Shown here piece by piece: positions 13,824 to 22,100 of a stretch of 26,783 nucleotides of DNA. The stretch spans positions 1 to 26,783 of the forward strand of contig PAVA01000045.1 in the NCBI GenBank assembly GCA_002712945.1, given 5' to 3'. The notes below the pieces were generated by a model that worked only from the letters and a program-made list of their open reading frames with translations, was not told the origin of the DNA and did no database searches. Source of the stretch: Citromicrobium sp. (GTDB taxonomy: Bacteria > Pseudomonadota > Alphaproteobacteria > Sphingomonadales > Sphingomonadaceae). Numbering within the stretch: position 1 is the stretch's first letter; each line of letters opens with the position of its first letter. The position numbers and the translations under genes were made by a program.

Positions 13824-14636
13824 ATGGCTGACCAGACGACCAGCAAGGACGATGCAGCGGCGCAGAAGGCTTACGAGTCCGCCGTCGAGGCAAAGTCCGC
13901 GAGCAAGCCCGATGCCGATGCGCCGGCGGCCGAGCCCGTTGCGCCCGAAGGCGAAGCGAAACCCGCACCCGGCAAGCCGGTGGCCAAGACGGCTCCTGCT
14001 CCCAAGGCCACGAAGAAGGCGGCTCCCGCCAAACCCGTGACCGCCAAGAAGGCGCCCCCGAAGAAGGCGCCCGCGAAAACTGCCGTCAAGGCGTCTGCGA
14101 AGCGGACGACCGCGACGGCCAAGACGACGAAGACCAAGACAACCAAGACAAAGCCGGGCGCCAAGCGCGCCGCGACCCCCAAAGCAAAGGATACCACCAT
14201 GGCAACCAAGACGAAGACTGCCGACATCGCCAGCAACATGGCCCACGAAATGCAGACCCGCCTCGCGGGCATGTACGAGAAGGGCACCGAAATGACCGGC
14301 GAAATGGTCACCTTCCAGCGCGCCAACGCCGAAGCAATGGCCGAAGCGAGCAAGATCCTCTTCACCGGCATGCAGGATCTCACCCGCGGTGCGGTGGAAG
14401 AAAGCCGCAAGGCCGCCGACCAGCTCAGCGAAGACGCGCGCCTGATGGCCGCCGCCAAGTCGCCGACCGAGCTCGTGAAGCTGCAGGGCGACATCATGCG
14501 CCGCTCGTTCGACAATGCGGTCGCCGCGGGCTCGAAGAACACCGAGGCGTGGATCAAGCTGACCAACGAAGCGATGGCTCCGCTGACCAGCCGCGTGAGC
14601 GAAGCGGTCGAGAAGATGAACAAGGTTGCCGCCTGA
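13824..14636 (+). CDS. Phasin family protein with histone-like Lys/Ala/Pro-rich N-terminal tail
   Basis: A 270-residue PHA-granule surface protein from ATG 13824 ([10 protein letters not shown]). Residues about 30-125 are a low-complexity tail of KPA, KKAP and TKTTKTK units, similar in composition to histone H1 and to the tails of PhaF/PhaM-type phasins that tie granules to DNA. Residues about 130-268 are a helical phasin domain ([44 protein letters not shown]...[24 protein letters not shown]). An in-frame ATG at 14199 ([11 protein letters not shown]) has AAAGGAT eight bases upstream and would give a 145-residue tail-less phasin. The gene lies behind phaC and under two predicted PhaR operators. 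DNA binding by the tail is inference. Confidence 0.88.
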   Translation: MADQTTSKDDAAAQKAYESAVEAKSASKPDADAPAAEPVAPEGEAKPAPGKPVAKTAPAPKATKKAAPAKPVTAKKAPPKKAPAKTAVKASAKRTTATAKTTKTKTTKTKPGAKRAATPKAKDTTMATKTKTADIASNMAHEMQTRLAGMYEKGTEMTGEMVTFQRANAEAMAEASKILFTGMQDLTRGAVEESRKAADQLSEDARLMAAAKSPTELVKLQGDIMRRSFDNAVAAGSKNTEAWIKLTNEAMAPLTSRVSEAVEKMNKVAA

Positions 14637-14692
14637 GCGCGAGCATGCCTTGCCGTGCCCCGGCCGCTGTGCCGGAGCATCGGTTAGAGAAA

Positions 14693-14725
14693 AGGGGGCT
14701 GGACGATCGGATCGTCCGGCCCCTT
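14693..14725 (+). terminator. Terminator hairpin after the phasin gene
   Basis: A 14-pair stem (14693-14706 with 14712-14725, including two G-U pairs) around a 5-base loop, followed by CTTCTC. The U tract is poor but the stem is very stable. Confidence 0.65.
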
Positions 14726-14826
14726 CTCATATCCATCCGTCATTTGCGGTTCGGGAGTCCCGGCGCGGCGCACAAGGCCTTTGGGGTCTCTTGCGGATCG
14801 CGCGAGGGATACGATATTGTCTCGCC

Positions 14827-15255
14827 ATGCCTGACCCTGCCACCCCTTCCCCGCATGCCCCGATGACGTGCGTGCACGCGACTGCGTTGCCCGGCGCAAT
14901 GCCGCGCCTGGGCGATGATGGCGGCGGTGATGGCGACGGCAACGGGGGGCGCCCTGCCGACCCGTCCATCGGCGTCGCGACCAAGACCCGCGCCAAGCCC
15001 AAGAAGCCGAGCCAGTACAAGGTGCTGATGCTCAACGACGATTACACCCCGATGGAATTCGTCGTCGTGGTGCTCAAGCGCTTCTTCCGGATGGATATCG
15101 ACGAGGCAACGCGGGTGATGCTCCATGTGCATCAGCGCGGCGTCGGGGTCTGCGGCATCTACCCTTACGAGGTCGCCGAGACCAAGGTGAACCAGGTGAT
15201 GGATTTCGCCCGCCAGAACGAGCACCCGCTGCAATGTACGCTGGAAAAGGCGTGA
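14827..15255 (+). CDS. clpS: ATP-dependent Clp protease adaptor ClpS
   Basis: A 142-residue protein. The C-terminal 85 residues are a complete ClpS core: [24 protein letters not shown] with the NDD substrate-pocket motif, then [28 protein letters not shown]. ClpS delivers N-degron substrates with bulky hydrophobic N-termini to ClpAP. The N-terminal 58 residues are a Gly/Asp-rich, probably disordered extension ([13 protein letters not shown]), longer than in E. coli ClpS. ATG 14827 is chosen as the longest reasonable start; ATG 14863 or 14899 would give a shorter extension. clpA is not in the window. Confidence 0.92.
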   Translation: MPDPATPSPHAPMTCVHATALPGAMPRLGDDGGGDGDGNGGRPADPSIGVATKTRAKPKKPSQYKVLMLNDDYTPMEFVVVVLKRFFRMDIDEATRVMLHVHQRGVGVCGIYPYEVAETKVNQVMDFARQNEHPLQCTLEKA

Positions 15256-15272
15256 ACACACCCCCCTCGCAA

Positions 15273-15293
15273 ACGGGCGGATGACGTGCCCGT
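15273..15293 (+). terminator. Possible terminator after clpS
   Basis: ACGGGC (15273-15278) pairs with GCCCGT (15288-15293) around a 9-base loop, followed by CCTTTCCC. It is short and lacks a real U tract, so it is weakly supported. Confidence 0.35.
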
Positions 15294-15344
15294 CCTTTCC
15301 CGCTAGGGCCTGACGCGCAGAGCCAACCACCTGCGGGACGACAC

Positions 15345-16565
15345 TTGCCCTTCACCTCGCGACTCGACCGATACATCCTCCGGCTGGTGATCGTGCCGCT
15401 GCTGGGCGTGTTCGTCCTCGCGGCATCGCTCCTGGTGCTCGACCAGATGCTACGGCTGTTCCGCTTCGTCTCGACCGAGGGCGGCCCGGTCGGCGTGGTG
15501 TTCCAGATGCTCGGCGCGCTGCTGCCCGACTATGCCAGCCTCGCCATCCCGCTCGGCCTGCTGCTCGGCGTGCTGTTCGCCTTCCGCCAGCTTGCCTTGT
15601 CGAACGAGCTCGACGTCATGCGCGCGGTCGGCCTCAGCTATACCCGCCTGCTGCGAGTGCCCTATGCGATCACGCTGGCCCTGATCGCGATCAACGCCGC
15701 GCTCGTGTTCTACATCCAGCCGGTGTCCAAATATTACTACGAGGAACTGCAGTTCGACCTGCGCTCGGGCGCGCTCGGCGCCTCGATCAAGGTCGGCGAG
15801 TTCACGACCCTGGCGGACCGGATGGCCCTTCGGATCGAGGCGAGCGAGGATTCGGGCCGCCATCTCAAGGGCATTTTCGCGCGCATCAATACCGAGGAAG
15901 GCCAGACCCTGTCGATCAGCGCGCGCGAGGGGCGCTTCCTGTCGACCAGCGACGATCCCGATACGATCATCCTGCGCCTGTCCGACGGAACCATCGTGCA
16001 GGATCCCGAGGGCGAGAGCCCGCGCGTGCTCAGCTTTGCCATGCACGATCTGCCGATCGACCTGCCGACGATCCAGAGCTTTCGCGATCGCGGCGAGGGC
16101 GAGGCCGAATATATCCTGCCCGAACTGCTGCAGATGGGGTGGAGCGACAGCGCGAGCGAGGACAAGCGCAATGCCAGCCAGGCGAGCCTCAATTATCGGC
16201 TGGTCGAGCTGGCGATGATGCTGTTCCTGCCGCTGCTCGCGGTGGCGCTAGCGATCCCGCCGAAGCGATCGACCAGCGCGCTCGGCGTGTTCGTCGCCGT
16301 GGTGCTGGTGGTCGCCTACCACAAGGTCAACCAGTACATGCAGGATTTCGCCGCCCTCGGGCGGATCGACCCGGTGCTGGGCCTGTGGGGGCCGTTCGCG
16401 GTGTTCATCGCCTTGATCCTGTGGTGGTTCTGGCAGATTTCCTACGTGCCGGGCGGGCAGCCGATCGGTGCGCTCGAAAATGCCTTCTCCAAGCTGGTGA
16501 AGCGGATCGGCCGGCTCGTGCGGCCCCGCCGCCGCACCCGCGCCGCCGCCCACCAGGCTAGCTGA
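15345..16565 (+). CDS. lptF: LPS export ABC transporter permease LptF
   Basis: A 406-residue inner-membrane protein with the YjgP/YjgQ layout: N-terminal DRYILR motif, three membrane helices in the first 125 residues, a periplasmic jellyroll region (about 130-260) and three C-terminal helices (about 290-385). With LptG and LptB2 it extracts lipopolysaccharide (or another envelope lipid) from the inner membrane and passes it to LptC/LptA. The start is TTG 15345 (MPFTSRLDRYILR) with GGGAC upstream; the next internal Met would remove the first helix. The C-terminus carries an Arg-rich tail (RPRRRTRAAAHQAS). lptG follows 11 bases downstream, giving the normal lptF-lptG operon. Confidence 0.92.
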   Translation: MPFTSRLDRYILRLVIVPLLGVFVLAASLLVLDQMLRLFRFVSTEGGPVGVVFQMLGALLPDYASLAIPLGLLLGVLFAFRQLALSNELDVMRAVGLSYTRLLRVPYAITLALIAINAALVFYIQPVSKYYYEELQFDLRSGALGASIKVGEFTTLADRMALRIEASEDSGRHLKGIFARINTEEGQTLSISAREGRFLSTSDDPDTIILRLSDGTIVQDPEGESPRVLSFAMHDLPIDLPTIQSFRDRGEGEAEYILPELLQMGWSDSASEDKRNASQASLNYRLVELAMMLFLPLLAVALAIPPKRSTSALGVFVAVVLVVAYHKVNQYMQDFAALGRIDPVLGLWGPFAVFIALILWWFWQISYVPGGQPIGALENAFSKLVKRIGRLVRPRRRTRAAAHQAS

Positions 16566-16576
16566 CGGCCACCTGC

Positions 16577-17674
16577 ATGACGCTCGACTTCTTCCCCTCG
16601 CGCACGCTGACGCTCTACCTCGCCAAGATGTTCAGCTTGCGCATCATCGCGGTGCTGGTGATGCTGGTGCTGGTGCTGATGATGCTCGACCTGCTGTCGA
16701 CCAGCGGGGAAATCCTCGCGGTGGAGGGCAATACCGAAGCCGACCTGTGGCTCTATGCCAGCCTTCGCGTCCCGCTGCTGATCCAGCGCTTCCTGCCCTA
16801 TTCGGTCCTCCTCGCGACGATCATCACGCTGGTCACACTCAACCAGAACAGCGAGGTGATCGCGATGAAGGCCGCCGGGCTTTCGGCCCATCAGGTGCTC
16901 GCCCCGCTGGTTCTCACCGCGATGGCCGTTGCCGGGGCGAGCTTCGCCTTCAACGAGCGGGTGGTGACACGCGCCGCCGCCGAACTGACCGTGTGGGAGG
17001 ATTCGGAATTCGGCGCTCTGCCCGATGCACCCGACCAGCGCGGCATCATCTATCTGGTCGACGGGCCCAATATCCTGACCGCGCGCAGCTACGACAGCGG
17101 CGGCCCCGCCCCGCGCCTGAGCGACGTGACCTATTATCGCCGCAGCCCGAGCGGGGAGATCATCGAGCAGATCGATGCGGCCGCGGCCATCCGGGGGAAT
17201 GACGGCTGGGCAATGCAGACCCCGCGCGTGTTCACCATCGGCACGGCGAGCGTGGCGGAGCCGCCCGAGCTCACCATCGCCCCCGGTATCACGCCCGCGC
17301 AGATCGAACTGGCGGCCGTCGATCCGACCGCGCAGCCCTTCTGGCAGCTCGACGATTCGATCGCGGCCTACAAGGCGGCGGGCCGCGACACGGGCGAGCT
17401 GGAGGCGAACTACTGGCACAAGATCTCCGGCCCGCTGTCCGCCGTGCTGATGCCAATTCTGGGCGCGGTCGCCGGGTTCGGCCTTGCCCGGTCGGGCCAG
17501 CTGTTCGCGCGCGCGGTGATCGGGATGGCGCTGGGCTTTGCCTATTTCGTGATCGACAATGCCGCGCTCGCCATGGGCGATTTCGGCGGCTATCCGCCAT
17601 TCCTCGCCGCATGGGCGCCCTTCTTCCTGTTCCTGCTGATCGGCGAAACCGTGCTGATCCGCACCGAAGAGTGA
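16577..17674 (+). CDS. lptG: LPS export ABC transporter permease LptG
   Basis: A 365-residue partner of LptF. It shows SRTLTLYLAKMFSLRI, the first helix, then LTLNQNSEVIAMKAAGLS (the cytoplasmic coupling region conserved in LptG that contacts LptB), a periplasmic jellyroll and three C-terminal helices. YWHKISGPLSAVLMPILG is the typical re-entry into the membrane. The gene starts 11 bases after lptF, and its stop overlaps the GTG start of the next gene (GTGA), so all three are likely co-transcribed. Confidence 0.92.
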   Translation: MTLDFFPSRTLTLYLAKMFSLRIIAVLVMLVLVLMMLDLLSTSGEILAVEGNTEADLWLYASLRVPLLIQRFLPYSVLLATIITLVTLNQNSEVIAMKAAGLSAHQVLAPLVLTAMAVAGASFAFNERVVTRAAAELTVWEDSEFGALPDAPDQRGIIYLVDGPNILTARSYDSGGPAPRLSDVTYYRRSPSGEIIEQIDAAAAIRGNDGWAMQTPRVFTIGTASVAEPPELTIAPGITPAQIELAAVDPTAQPFWQLDDSIAAYKAAGRDTGELEANYWHKISGPLSAVLMPILGAVAGFGLARSGQLFARAVIGMALGFAYFVIDNAALAMGDFGGYPPFLAAWAPFFLFLLIGETVLIRTEE

Positions 17675-18201
17675 ACCGCCACAGCGACGAGACTTGGACG
17701 CTGCGCCTTGCGCGGCCAGGCGATGCGGACGCCCTGCCTGCAATCGAGCGATCCGCAGGGAAGATGTTCGCCAGCCTGCCGGACTTCGCGTGGGTGGCCG
17801 ATCACGAGCCGATCCCGGCCGAAACCCATCGCCGCCATATTGCCCGGGGCCACTGCCTCGTCGCCTGTGCCGGGGACGCGCCCGTGGGGTTTCTCGCCAG
17901 CGAACCCTTCGGCCGCGAGCTGCACATCCGCGAGATGAGCGTCGTGCCTGAATGGCAGGGACGCGGGATCGGGGCCGCACTGGTGCGCGCCTGCATGATC
18001 GATGCGCGCAACGCGGGCTTTCTGGCGCTCACGCTCACCACCTTCCGCGAGGTGCCGTGGAACGCGCCCTTCTATCGCAGGCTCGGTTTCGCCGATGTCG
18101 ACCCGGCCTCGCACGACCGGCTCGCGCAGGTGCTGGCGGACGAGACAGAGGGCGGCTTTTCGCCCGAAAGCCGCGTCGCGATGACCCTCGCGCTTGGTTG
18201 A
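17671..18201 (+). CDS. GNAT family N-acetyltransferase
   Basis: A 176-residue single-domain GNAT protein. Motif A is visible as MSVVPEWQGRGIGAALVRACMIDARNAG (acetyl-CoA pyrophosphate loop Q-x-x-G-x-G). It is followed by LTLTTFREVPWNAPFYRRLGF, the motif B region with the common FYRRLGF segment. The start is GTG 17671, overlapping the lptG stop by four bases; upstream in-frame sequence lies entirely within lptG. The substrate is unknown. Coupling to lptFG may be only operon economy and does not prove an envelope role. Confidence 0.85.
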   Translation: MNRHSDETWTLRLARPGDADALPAIERSAGKMFASLPDFAWVADHEPIPAETHRRHIARGHCLVACAGDAPVGFLASEPFGRELHIREMSVVPEWQGRGIGAALVRACMIDARNAGFLALTLTTFREVPWNAPFYRRLGFADVDPASHDRLAQVLADETEGGFSPESRVAMTLALG

Positions 18202-18359
18202 CTTTCATGCAACTCAGACTAGATACACGCCCGGTTCAGGCCGGTCGCTCCATTGGCGGCAGCCTGTTTCCCGGCAGGGTCCGGCCATGCGCCGATATTG
18301 CATCGCCCGCCAGGAAGCTTAGAAACATCCCAAGGGTACGCTAAACAGGAATTTTGCTC

Positions 18360-19163
18360 GTGTCGGAAACGAACGCCGCGAAATCGGACGCCGATCTGCC
18401 GTTCTGGAAACGGCGCCACTACCTCGACCGCATGAGCCTGCGGGAACTGGTCGTGGCCTATTTCCAGCACTACACGATCATGGCCTATCTCGGACTTGCG
18501 CTGGTGGCGGGGCTCGTCTTCGCGTGGCAGCCTGCGGGCCCGCTCGCAGCCATCGCGGCCTTCATGGCCGGCGTCATGATCTACCCGCTCGTGTGGCACC
18601 TGCTGCACCAGTACGTCCTGCACAGCCAATGGATGTACAAGATCAAATGGCTGTCGCCGACGTGGAAGCGCATCCATTACGATCATCATCAGGATCCGAA
18701 CGATCTTTCGGTCCTGTTCGGCGCGCTGCACACCACCCTGCCGACGATCGCGCTCGCGACGATCCCGGTCGGCTATCTGATCGGCGGCGTCGGCGGCGCG
18801 GCGGCGGCCTTCGCCGCGGGCCTGCTGATGACCTGCTATTACGAATTCATGCACTGCATCCAGCACCTCTCCTTCAAGCCGAAGTGGAAGTGGGTGCAGC
18901 ACATGAAGCAGCGTCACAACGAACATCACTATTTCGACGAGAACGGCAATTTCGGGATCACCAACTACTGGTGGGATCACCTGCTCGGCACCTATTACCA
19001 GAAGAAGGACCGGCCGACGCGTTCCAAAACCGTGTTCAACCTCGGTTACGACGAAGAGGTCGCCAAGTCCTACCCCTGGGTGAAGGAACTGTCGGGCGGG
19101 ATCGCCACCGGCCATCCCCGCCGCCGCGCGCTTGCAAAAGACAACGACCGGGCCGCCGCCTAG
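18360..19163 (+). CDS. Fatty acid hydroxylase / sterol desaturase superfamily membrane protein
   Basis: A 267-residue di-iron membrane enzyme. Four histidine clusters that bind the iron pair are visible in order: HLLHQYVLH, HYDHHQDP, HCIQHLS and HNEHHYF. Two hydrophobic spans lie near residues 38-75 and another pair near 120-150. The start is GTG 18360 (MSETNAAKSD), nine bases after AGGA; TTG 18354 is an alternative but is too close to the site. The enzyme should hydroxylate or desaturate a lipid at the inner membrane. The next gene follows by 25 bases and encodes a YghO-like acyltransferase. Sphingomonad sphingolipids carry 2-hydroxy fatty acids, so acyl-chain hydroxylation is one possible role (inference). 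Carotenoid hydroxylase CrtZ is usually much shorter. Confidence 0.85.
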   Translation: MSETNAAKSDADLPFWKRRHYLDRMSLRELVVAYFQHYTIMAYLGLALVAGLVFAWQPAGPLAAIAAFMAGVMIYPLVWHLLHQYVLHSQWMYKIKWLSPTWKRIHYDHHQDPNDLSVLFGALHTTLPTIALATIPVGYLIGGVGGAAAAFAAGLLMTCYYEFMHCIQHLSFKPKWKWVQHMKQRHNEHHYFDENGNFGITNYWWDHLLGTYYQKKDRPTRSKTVFNLGYDEEVAKSYPWVKELSGGIATGHPRRRALAKDNDRAAA

Positions 19164-19188
19164 TGCGGGGCCGGGTCGCAGGGAACAC

Positions 19189-20346
19189 ATGACCGACATC
19201 ACCGTCTCGCCGCTCGACGCGGCGAAGCCGCGCGATCGCGCGGCTTTCGTCGATCTGGGCCGTCGCTTCGCCGCGCAGCTTCCGCATTCTGTGCCGCAGT
19301 TGCGCTCCGAACAGATCGAACTCGTCCATCCGGACAAGAACCCCTTCTTCGGCCACGCGGACGTGCAGCTGTTCATCGCCCACCGCAAGGGACAGCCGGT
19401 GGGGCGGATCAGCGCGCATATCGACAGGCTCGCTCTCGACGTTCCCGCCGAGCAGGGGCTGGGGCCGGGCACGGGCATGTTCGGCTATTTCGATGCCGAT
19501 GACCGCGACGTGGCCGATGCGCTGCTGCGGCAGGCGGAAGAATGGCTGAAAGCCAAGGGCATGACCCGCGTGCTGGGCCCGATCTCCATGTCGATCTGGG
19601 AAGAGCCGGGCCTGCTGGTGCGCGGGCAGGATCATTCCCCGATGATCATGATGGGCCACCACCCGGCCCATTATGGCGATTTCATCGCCGCCAACGGCTA
19701 CGAACCCGCCAAGCGGCTCTATACCTACGATCTCGACGTCGCGCAGGAATTCCCGCCGCTGGTGCGCCGGATCGTGCGTTCGGGCGAGCGCAATCCGCGC
19801 ATCCGCATGCGCGAGGTCGACCTGCAGAACTATTCGAGCGAGATCGAGATCATCCTCGAAATCCTCAATGATGCCTGGTCGGACAACTGGGGCTTCGTTC
19901 CGCTGACCCAGGCCGAAGTCACGCACACCGGCAAGAAGCTGCGCCCGCTGATCCATCCCGAGCTCAACCGGATCGCCGAACTCGATGGGGAGCCGGTCGC
20001 CTTCATGATGACCCTGCCCAACCTGAACGATCTGCTCGCCTGCACGCGCGGCAAGCTGTTTCCCTTCGGGTGGATTTCGACGCTCAGCTGGCTGCGCAAG
20101 CCCAAGGGAGCGGGGATGCGCGTGCCGCTGATGGGCGTGCGCAAGCGGCTGCACAATTCGCACCTTGCCAGCCAGCTCGCTTTCATGATGATCAGCGATA
20201 TCCGGCGCTGCGCAGCGGACATCTTCGGCTCGCGGCGCGGAGAGATCGGCTGGATCCTGGAAGACAATCAGGGAATGGTCGCGATCGCGGATGCGATCCA
20301 GAGCAGCATCAATCGCGAATATCTGATTTACGAGAAGCGATTATAG
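19189..20346 (+). CDS. YghO-like GNAT-superfamily acyltransferase
   Basis: A 385-residue soluble protein resembling the YghO family, which has two GNAT-like halves. Recognisable stretches are HPDKNPFFGHADVQLFIAHRKGQPVGRISAHID, GMFGYFDADDR, GPISMSIWEEPGLLVRGQ, LNDAWSDNWGFVPLT and ELDGEPVAFMMTLPNLND. ATG 19189 follows CAGGGAACAC. From memory, the bacterial ceramide synthase bCerS of Caulobacter belongs to the same broad group of acyltransferases, but I cannot verify orthology. Proximity to the fatty-acid hydroxylase gene would fit a step in sphingolipid N-acylation; other amide-forming roles are equally open. Confidence 0.7.
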   Translation: MTDITVSPLDAAKPRDRAAFVDLGRRFAAQLPHSVPQLRSEQIELVHPDKNPFFGHADVQLFIAHRKGQPVGRISAHIDRLALDVPAEQGLGPGTGMFGYFDADDRDVADALLRQAEEWLKAKGMTRVLGPISMSIWEEPGLLVRGQDHSPMIMMGHHPAHYGDFIAANGYEPAKRLYTYDLDVAQEFPPLVRRIVRSGERNPRIRMREVDLQNYSSEIEIILEILNDAWSDNWGFVPLTQAEVTHTGKKLRPLIHPELNRIAELDGEPVAFMMTLPNLNDLLACTRGKLFPFGWISTLSWLRKPKGAGMRVPLMGVRKRLHNSHLASQLAFMMISDIRRCAADIFGSRRGEIGWILEDNQGMVAIADAIQSSINREYLIYEKRL

Positions 20347-20347
20347 C

Positions 20348-20373
20348 GGAACGCGCGGGCGACTCGTGTCGTT
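20348..20373 (+). promoter_or_regulatory. EcfG-type promoter of the response regulator gene
   Basis: GGAAC (20348-20352), 17 bases, CGTT (20370-20373): an exact match to the alphaproteobacterial general-stress sigma factor consensus. Transcription would begin near 20380, leaving a 40-base leader before ATG 20423. Confidence 0.8.
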
Positions 20374-20422
20374 CGATTGCGTAACCCTGCCGCCCGGCGG
20401 GCCCCGCGAAGGACGATCCCCT

Positions 20423-20848
20423 ATGCCGCCGGATGGCGCTACGACCAGGAATACCCGCAAGTTCGGCCCCGTACTGGTGGTCGAGGACGACGCCGTGCTC
20501 GCGCTCGCGGTGGAGGATGCCCTGCTGGCGGGCGGTGCCCGTGACGTCACCATCGCGGCGACAACCGAGCAGGCGATCGAAACCTTGCGCGACGGAAAGT
20601 TCGAAGCAATCATTCTCGACGTGCATCTGGCCGACCGGGGCGACGGATGGGCCATCGCCGAAGTGGTCCGCGCGCTGGGCGCCGATGCGCCGAAGGTGAT
20701 CTTCGCCACGGGATCGCCGCAAGACATCCCGGCCGATATTGCCGATCTCGGCCCGGTCCTGACGAAGCCCTACGATTTCGAGGAGCTGGTGAGCCATGCC
20801 CGCTCGCGCGGCCGCACCTCGCTGTTCTCGCGGCTGCGGCGCGACTGA
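20423..20848 (+). CDS. Single-domain response regulator, probable general stress response member
   Basis: A 141-residue receiver domain with no output domain. The acidic pocket is E21-D22-D23, the phospho-acceptor is D66 (IILDVHLADRG), the switch Thr96 is in FATGS and the conserved Lys115 is in LTKPYDF. The FATG segment recalls the FAT GUY group of single-domain regulators, such as SdrG of Sphingomonas, that work in the phosphorelay to PhyR. The start ATG 20423 follows AAGGA at nine bases. A GTG at 20366 is rejected because it lies inside the EcfG-type promoter. Position next to phyR and that promoter support a role in the stress circuit (inference). The last 13 residues are a short basic tail. 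Confidence 0.85.
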   Translation: MPPDGATTRNTRKFGPVLVVEDDAVLALAVEDALLAGGARDVTIAATTEQAIETLRDGKFEAIILDVHLADRGDGWAIAEVVRALGADAPKVIFATGSPQDIPADIADLGPVLTKPYDFEELVSHARSRGRTSLFSRLRRD

Positions 20849-20898
20849 TTGGCTGCGGTCCCGGGGAGCATGGCCTGCGTGGATCGGCAACGCGGCAC

Positions 20899-20941
20899 AA
20901 AAAAAGGCCTTCGATCCGCTCGGTTGCGGAACGAAGGCCTT
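20899..20941 (-). terminator. Intrinsic terminator facing the minus strand, between two plus-strand genes
   Basis: AAGGCCTTCG (20904-20913) pairs perfectly with CGAAGGCCTT (20932-20941). An inner CCGC/GCGG pair (20916-20919 with 20926-20929) closes a 6-base loop. The seven A residues at 20899-20905 make a U tract only on the minus strand. The rest of the 20849-21169 gap contains the phyR promoter and no protein gene that I can support. Confidence 0.7.
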
Positions 20942-21113
20942 CGGGATCGTATCACCTGCCGCTTGGACGGGAGGGGGGTCTCGGCGGTGATACAGGGAAA
21001 ATGCCCCGCCAAGGCCTCGGTTCCACTGGCCGCGAAATTTTTTTCGCAGGCTTTTCTTTCCATGCCTGCGGTGGCCATGGAGCCGGGCATTGCATACCGC
21101 TGGCGAGGGCTTT

Positions 21114-21138
21114 GGAACCGGGCCCCGCGCCGCACGTT
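21114..21138 (+). promoter_or_regulatory. EcfG-type promoter of phyR
   Basis: GGAAC (21114-21118), 16 bases, CGTT (21135-21138): an exact match to the general-stress promoter consensus. The expected transcription start is near 21145, about 25 bases before the phyR ATG, with GGGAAAG as ribosome binding site. Confidence 0.88.
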
Positions 21139-21169
21139 CCGCAGAAGGTTTCAGACGGGAAAGTAATTT

Positions 21170-21973
21170 ATGTCCATTGGTGAAAATGTCGCTGCGAACC
21201 TGCCCTATCTGCGCCGCTACGCGCGCGCGCTGACCGGGTCGCAGCAAACCGGCGATGCCTTCGTACGCGCAACGCTGGAGGCCGCGCTGGCCGACGAAGA
21301 CCTCAAGTCCTCGCTCGAAGGCGGACGCGTGCCGCTCTACCGCGCGTTCAACAAGGTCTGGTCGACCGCCTATCTGGAAGTTTCGGACAAGGGACCCGAG
21401 GGTGCCGACGTGCCGGGCGAGGTCGAGGCGGATCGCCTGCAGACGGTCACCCCGCTCAATCGCCAGGCCCTGCTGCTCACGACGCTGGAAGACTTCACGA
21501 TCGAGCAGTCGGCCGAAATCATGGAAATGTCAGCCGACGAGGTCGAGAAGATGGTTCAGGATGCGATCGCGGAAATCGACCGCGAATCCGCCACGAGCGT
21601 TCTCATCATCGAGGACGAACCGCTGATTTCGATGCAGCTCGAAGATCTCGTCCGCGGGCTCGGGCACGATATCTGCGGCACGGCGGCCACCCGCACGCAG
21701 GCGCAGGAAGTCGTCGCGGAGAAGACGCCGGGCCTGGTGCTGGCCGACATCCAGCTGGCCGATGGCTCGTCGGGCCTCGACGCGGTCGACGATATCCTCA
21801 GCATCGGCAGCGTGCCGGTGATCTTCATCACCGCCTATCCCGAACGCCTGCTCACCGGCGACCGGCCCGAGCCGACCTATCTGGTGACCAAGCCGTTTCA
21901 GGAGGCGACCGTGCGCGCGGCGATCAGCCAGGCACTGTTCTTCAACGCCAACCGCGAAAGCGCGCCGGCCTGA
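21170..21973 (+). CDS. phyR: General stress response anti-anti-sigma factor PhyR
   Basis: A 267-residue protein. Residues about 1-135 are a sigma-like domain: LPYLRRYARALTGSQQTGDAFVRATLEAAL as the region 2 mimic and LNRQALLLTTLEDFTIEQSAEIMEMSADEVEKMVQDA as the region 4 mimic. Residues about 143-260 are a receiver with acidic pair EDE, phospho-acceptor D193 (LADIQLADGSSG), a Thr/Ala switch in FITAYPE and K241 (VTKPF). When phosphorylated, PhyR binds NepR and frees EcfG. The order SDRR, phyR, convergent kinase, nepR-ecfG is typical of sphingomonads. It is preceded by its own EcfG-type promoter, implying positive feedback. Confidence 0.97.
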   Translation: MSIGENVAANLPYLRRYARALTGSQQTGDAFVRATLEAALADEDLKSSLEGGRVPLYRAFNKVWSTAYLEVSDKGPEGADVPGEVEADRLQTVTPLNRQALLLTTLEDFTIEQSAEIMEMSADEVEKMVQDAIAEIDRESATSVLIIEDEPLISMQLEDLVRGLGHDICGTAATRTQAQEVVAEKTPGLVLADIQLADGSSGLDAVDDILSIGSVPVIFITAYPERLLTGDRPEPTYLVTKPFQEATVRAAISQALFFNANRESAPA

Positions 21974-22000
21974 CGCGCCGGCCTTTTGCCAAGTGACACG

Positions 22001-22032
22001 AAAGGGGCGTCGCGATTGCGGCGCCCTTTTTT
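22001..22032 (+). terminator. Terminator after phyR
   Basis: A 13-pair stem (22001-22013 with 22018-22030, containing G-U pairs) and a GATT loop, followed by a run of six T residues. It separates phyR from the convergent kinase gene. Confidence 0.8.
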
Positions 22033-22100
22033 GTGACGAATCGCAATGAGGCTGGGTGTGCCTGCCGGTGCCGAGCGCGCCGAGGGGCGCACGCCTGCGC

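Noticed and set aside
19182..19206. GGAAC-N16-CGTC, near match to an EcfG promoter
   Set aside because: The -10 has a mismatch and the element covers the start codon at 19189, so it cannot drive that gene as annotated. It is probably chance.
20366..20422. Longer N-terminus of the response regulator from GTG 20366
   Set aside because: This start lies inside the GGAAC-N17-CGTT promoter, upstream of the expected transcription start, and the extra residues are not receiver-like. ATG 20423 has a good AAGGA site.
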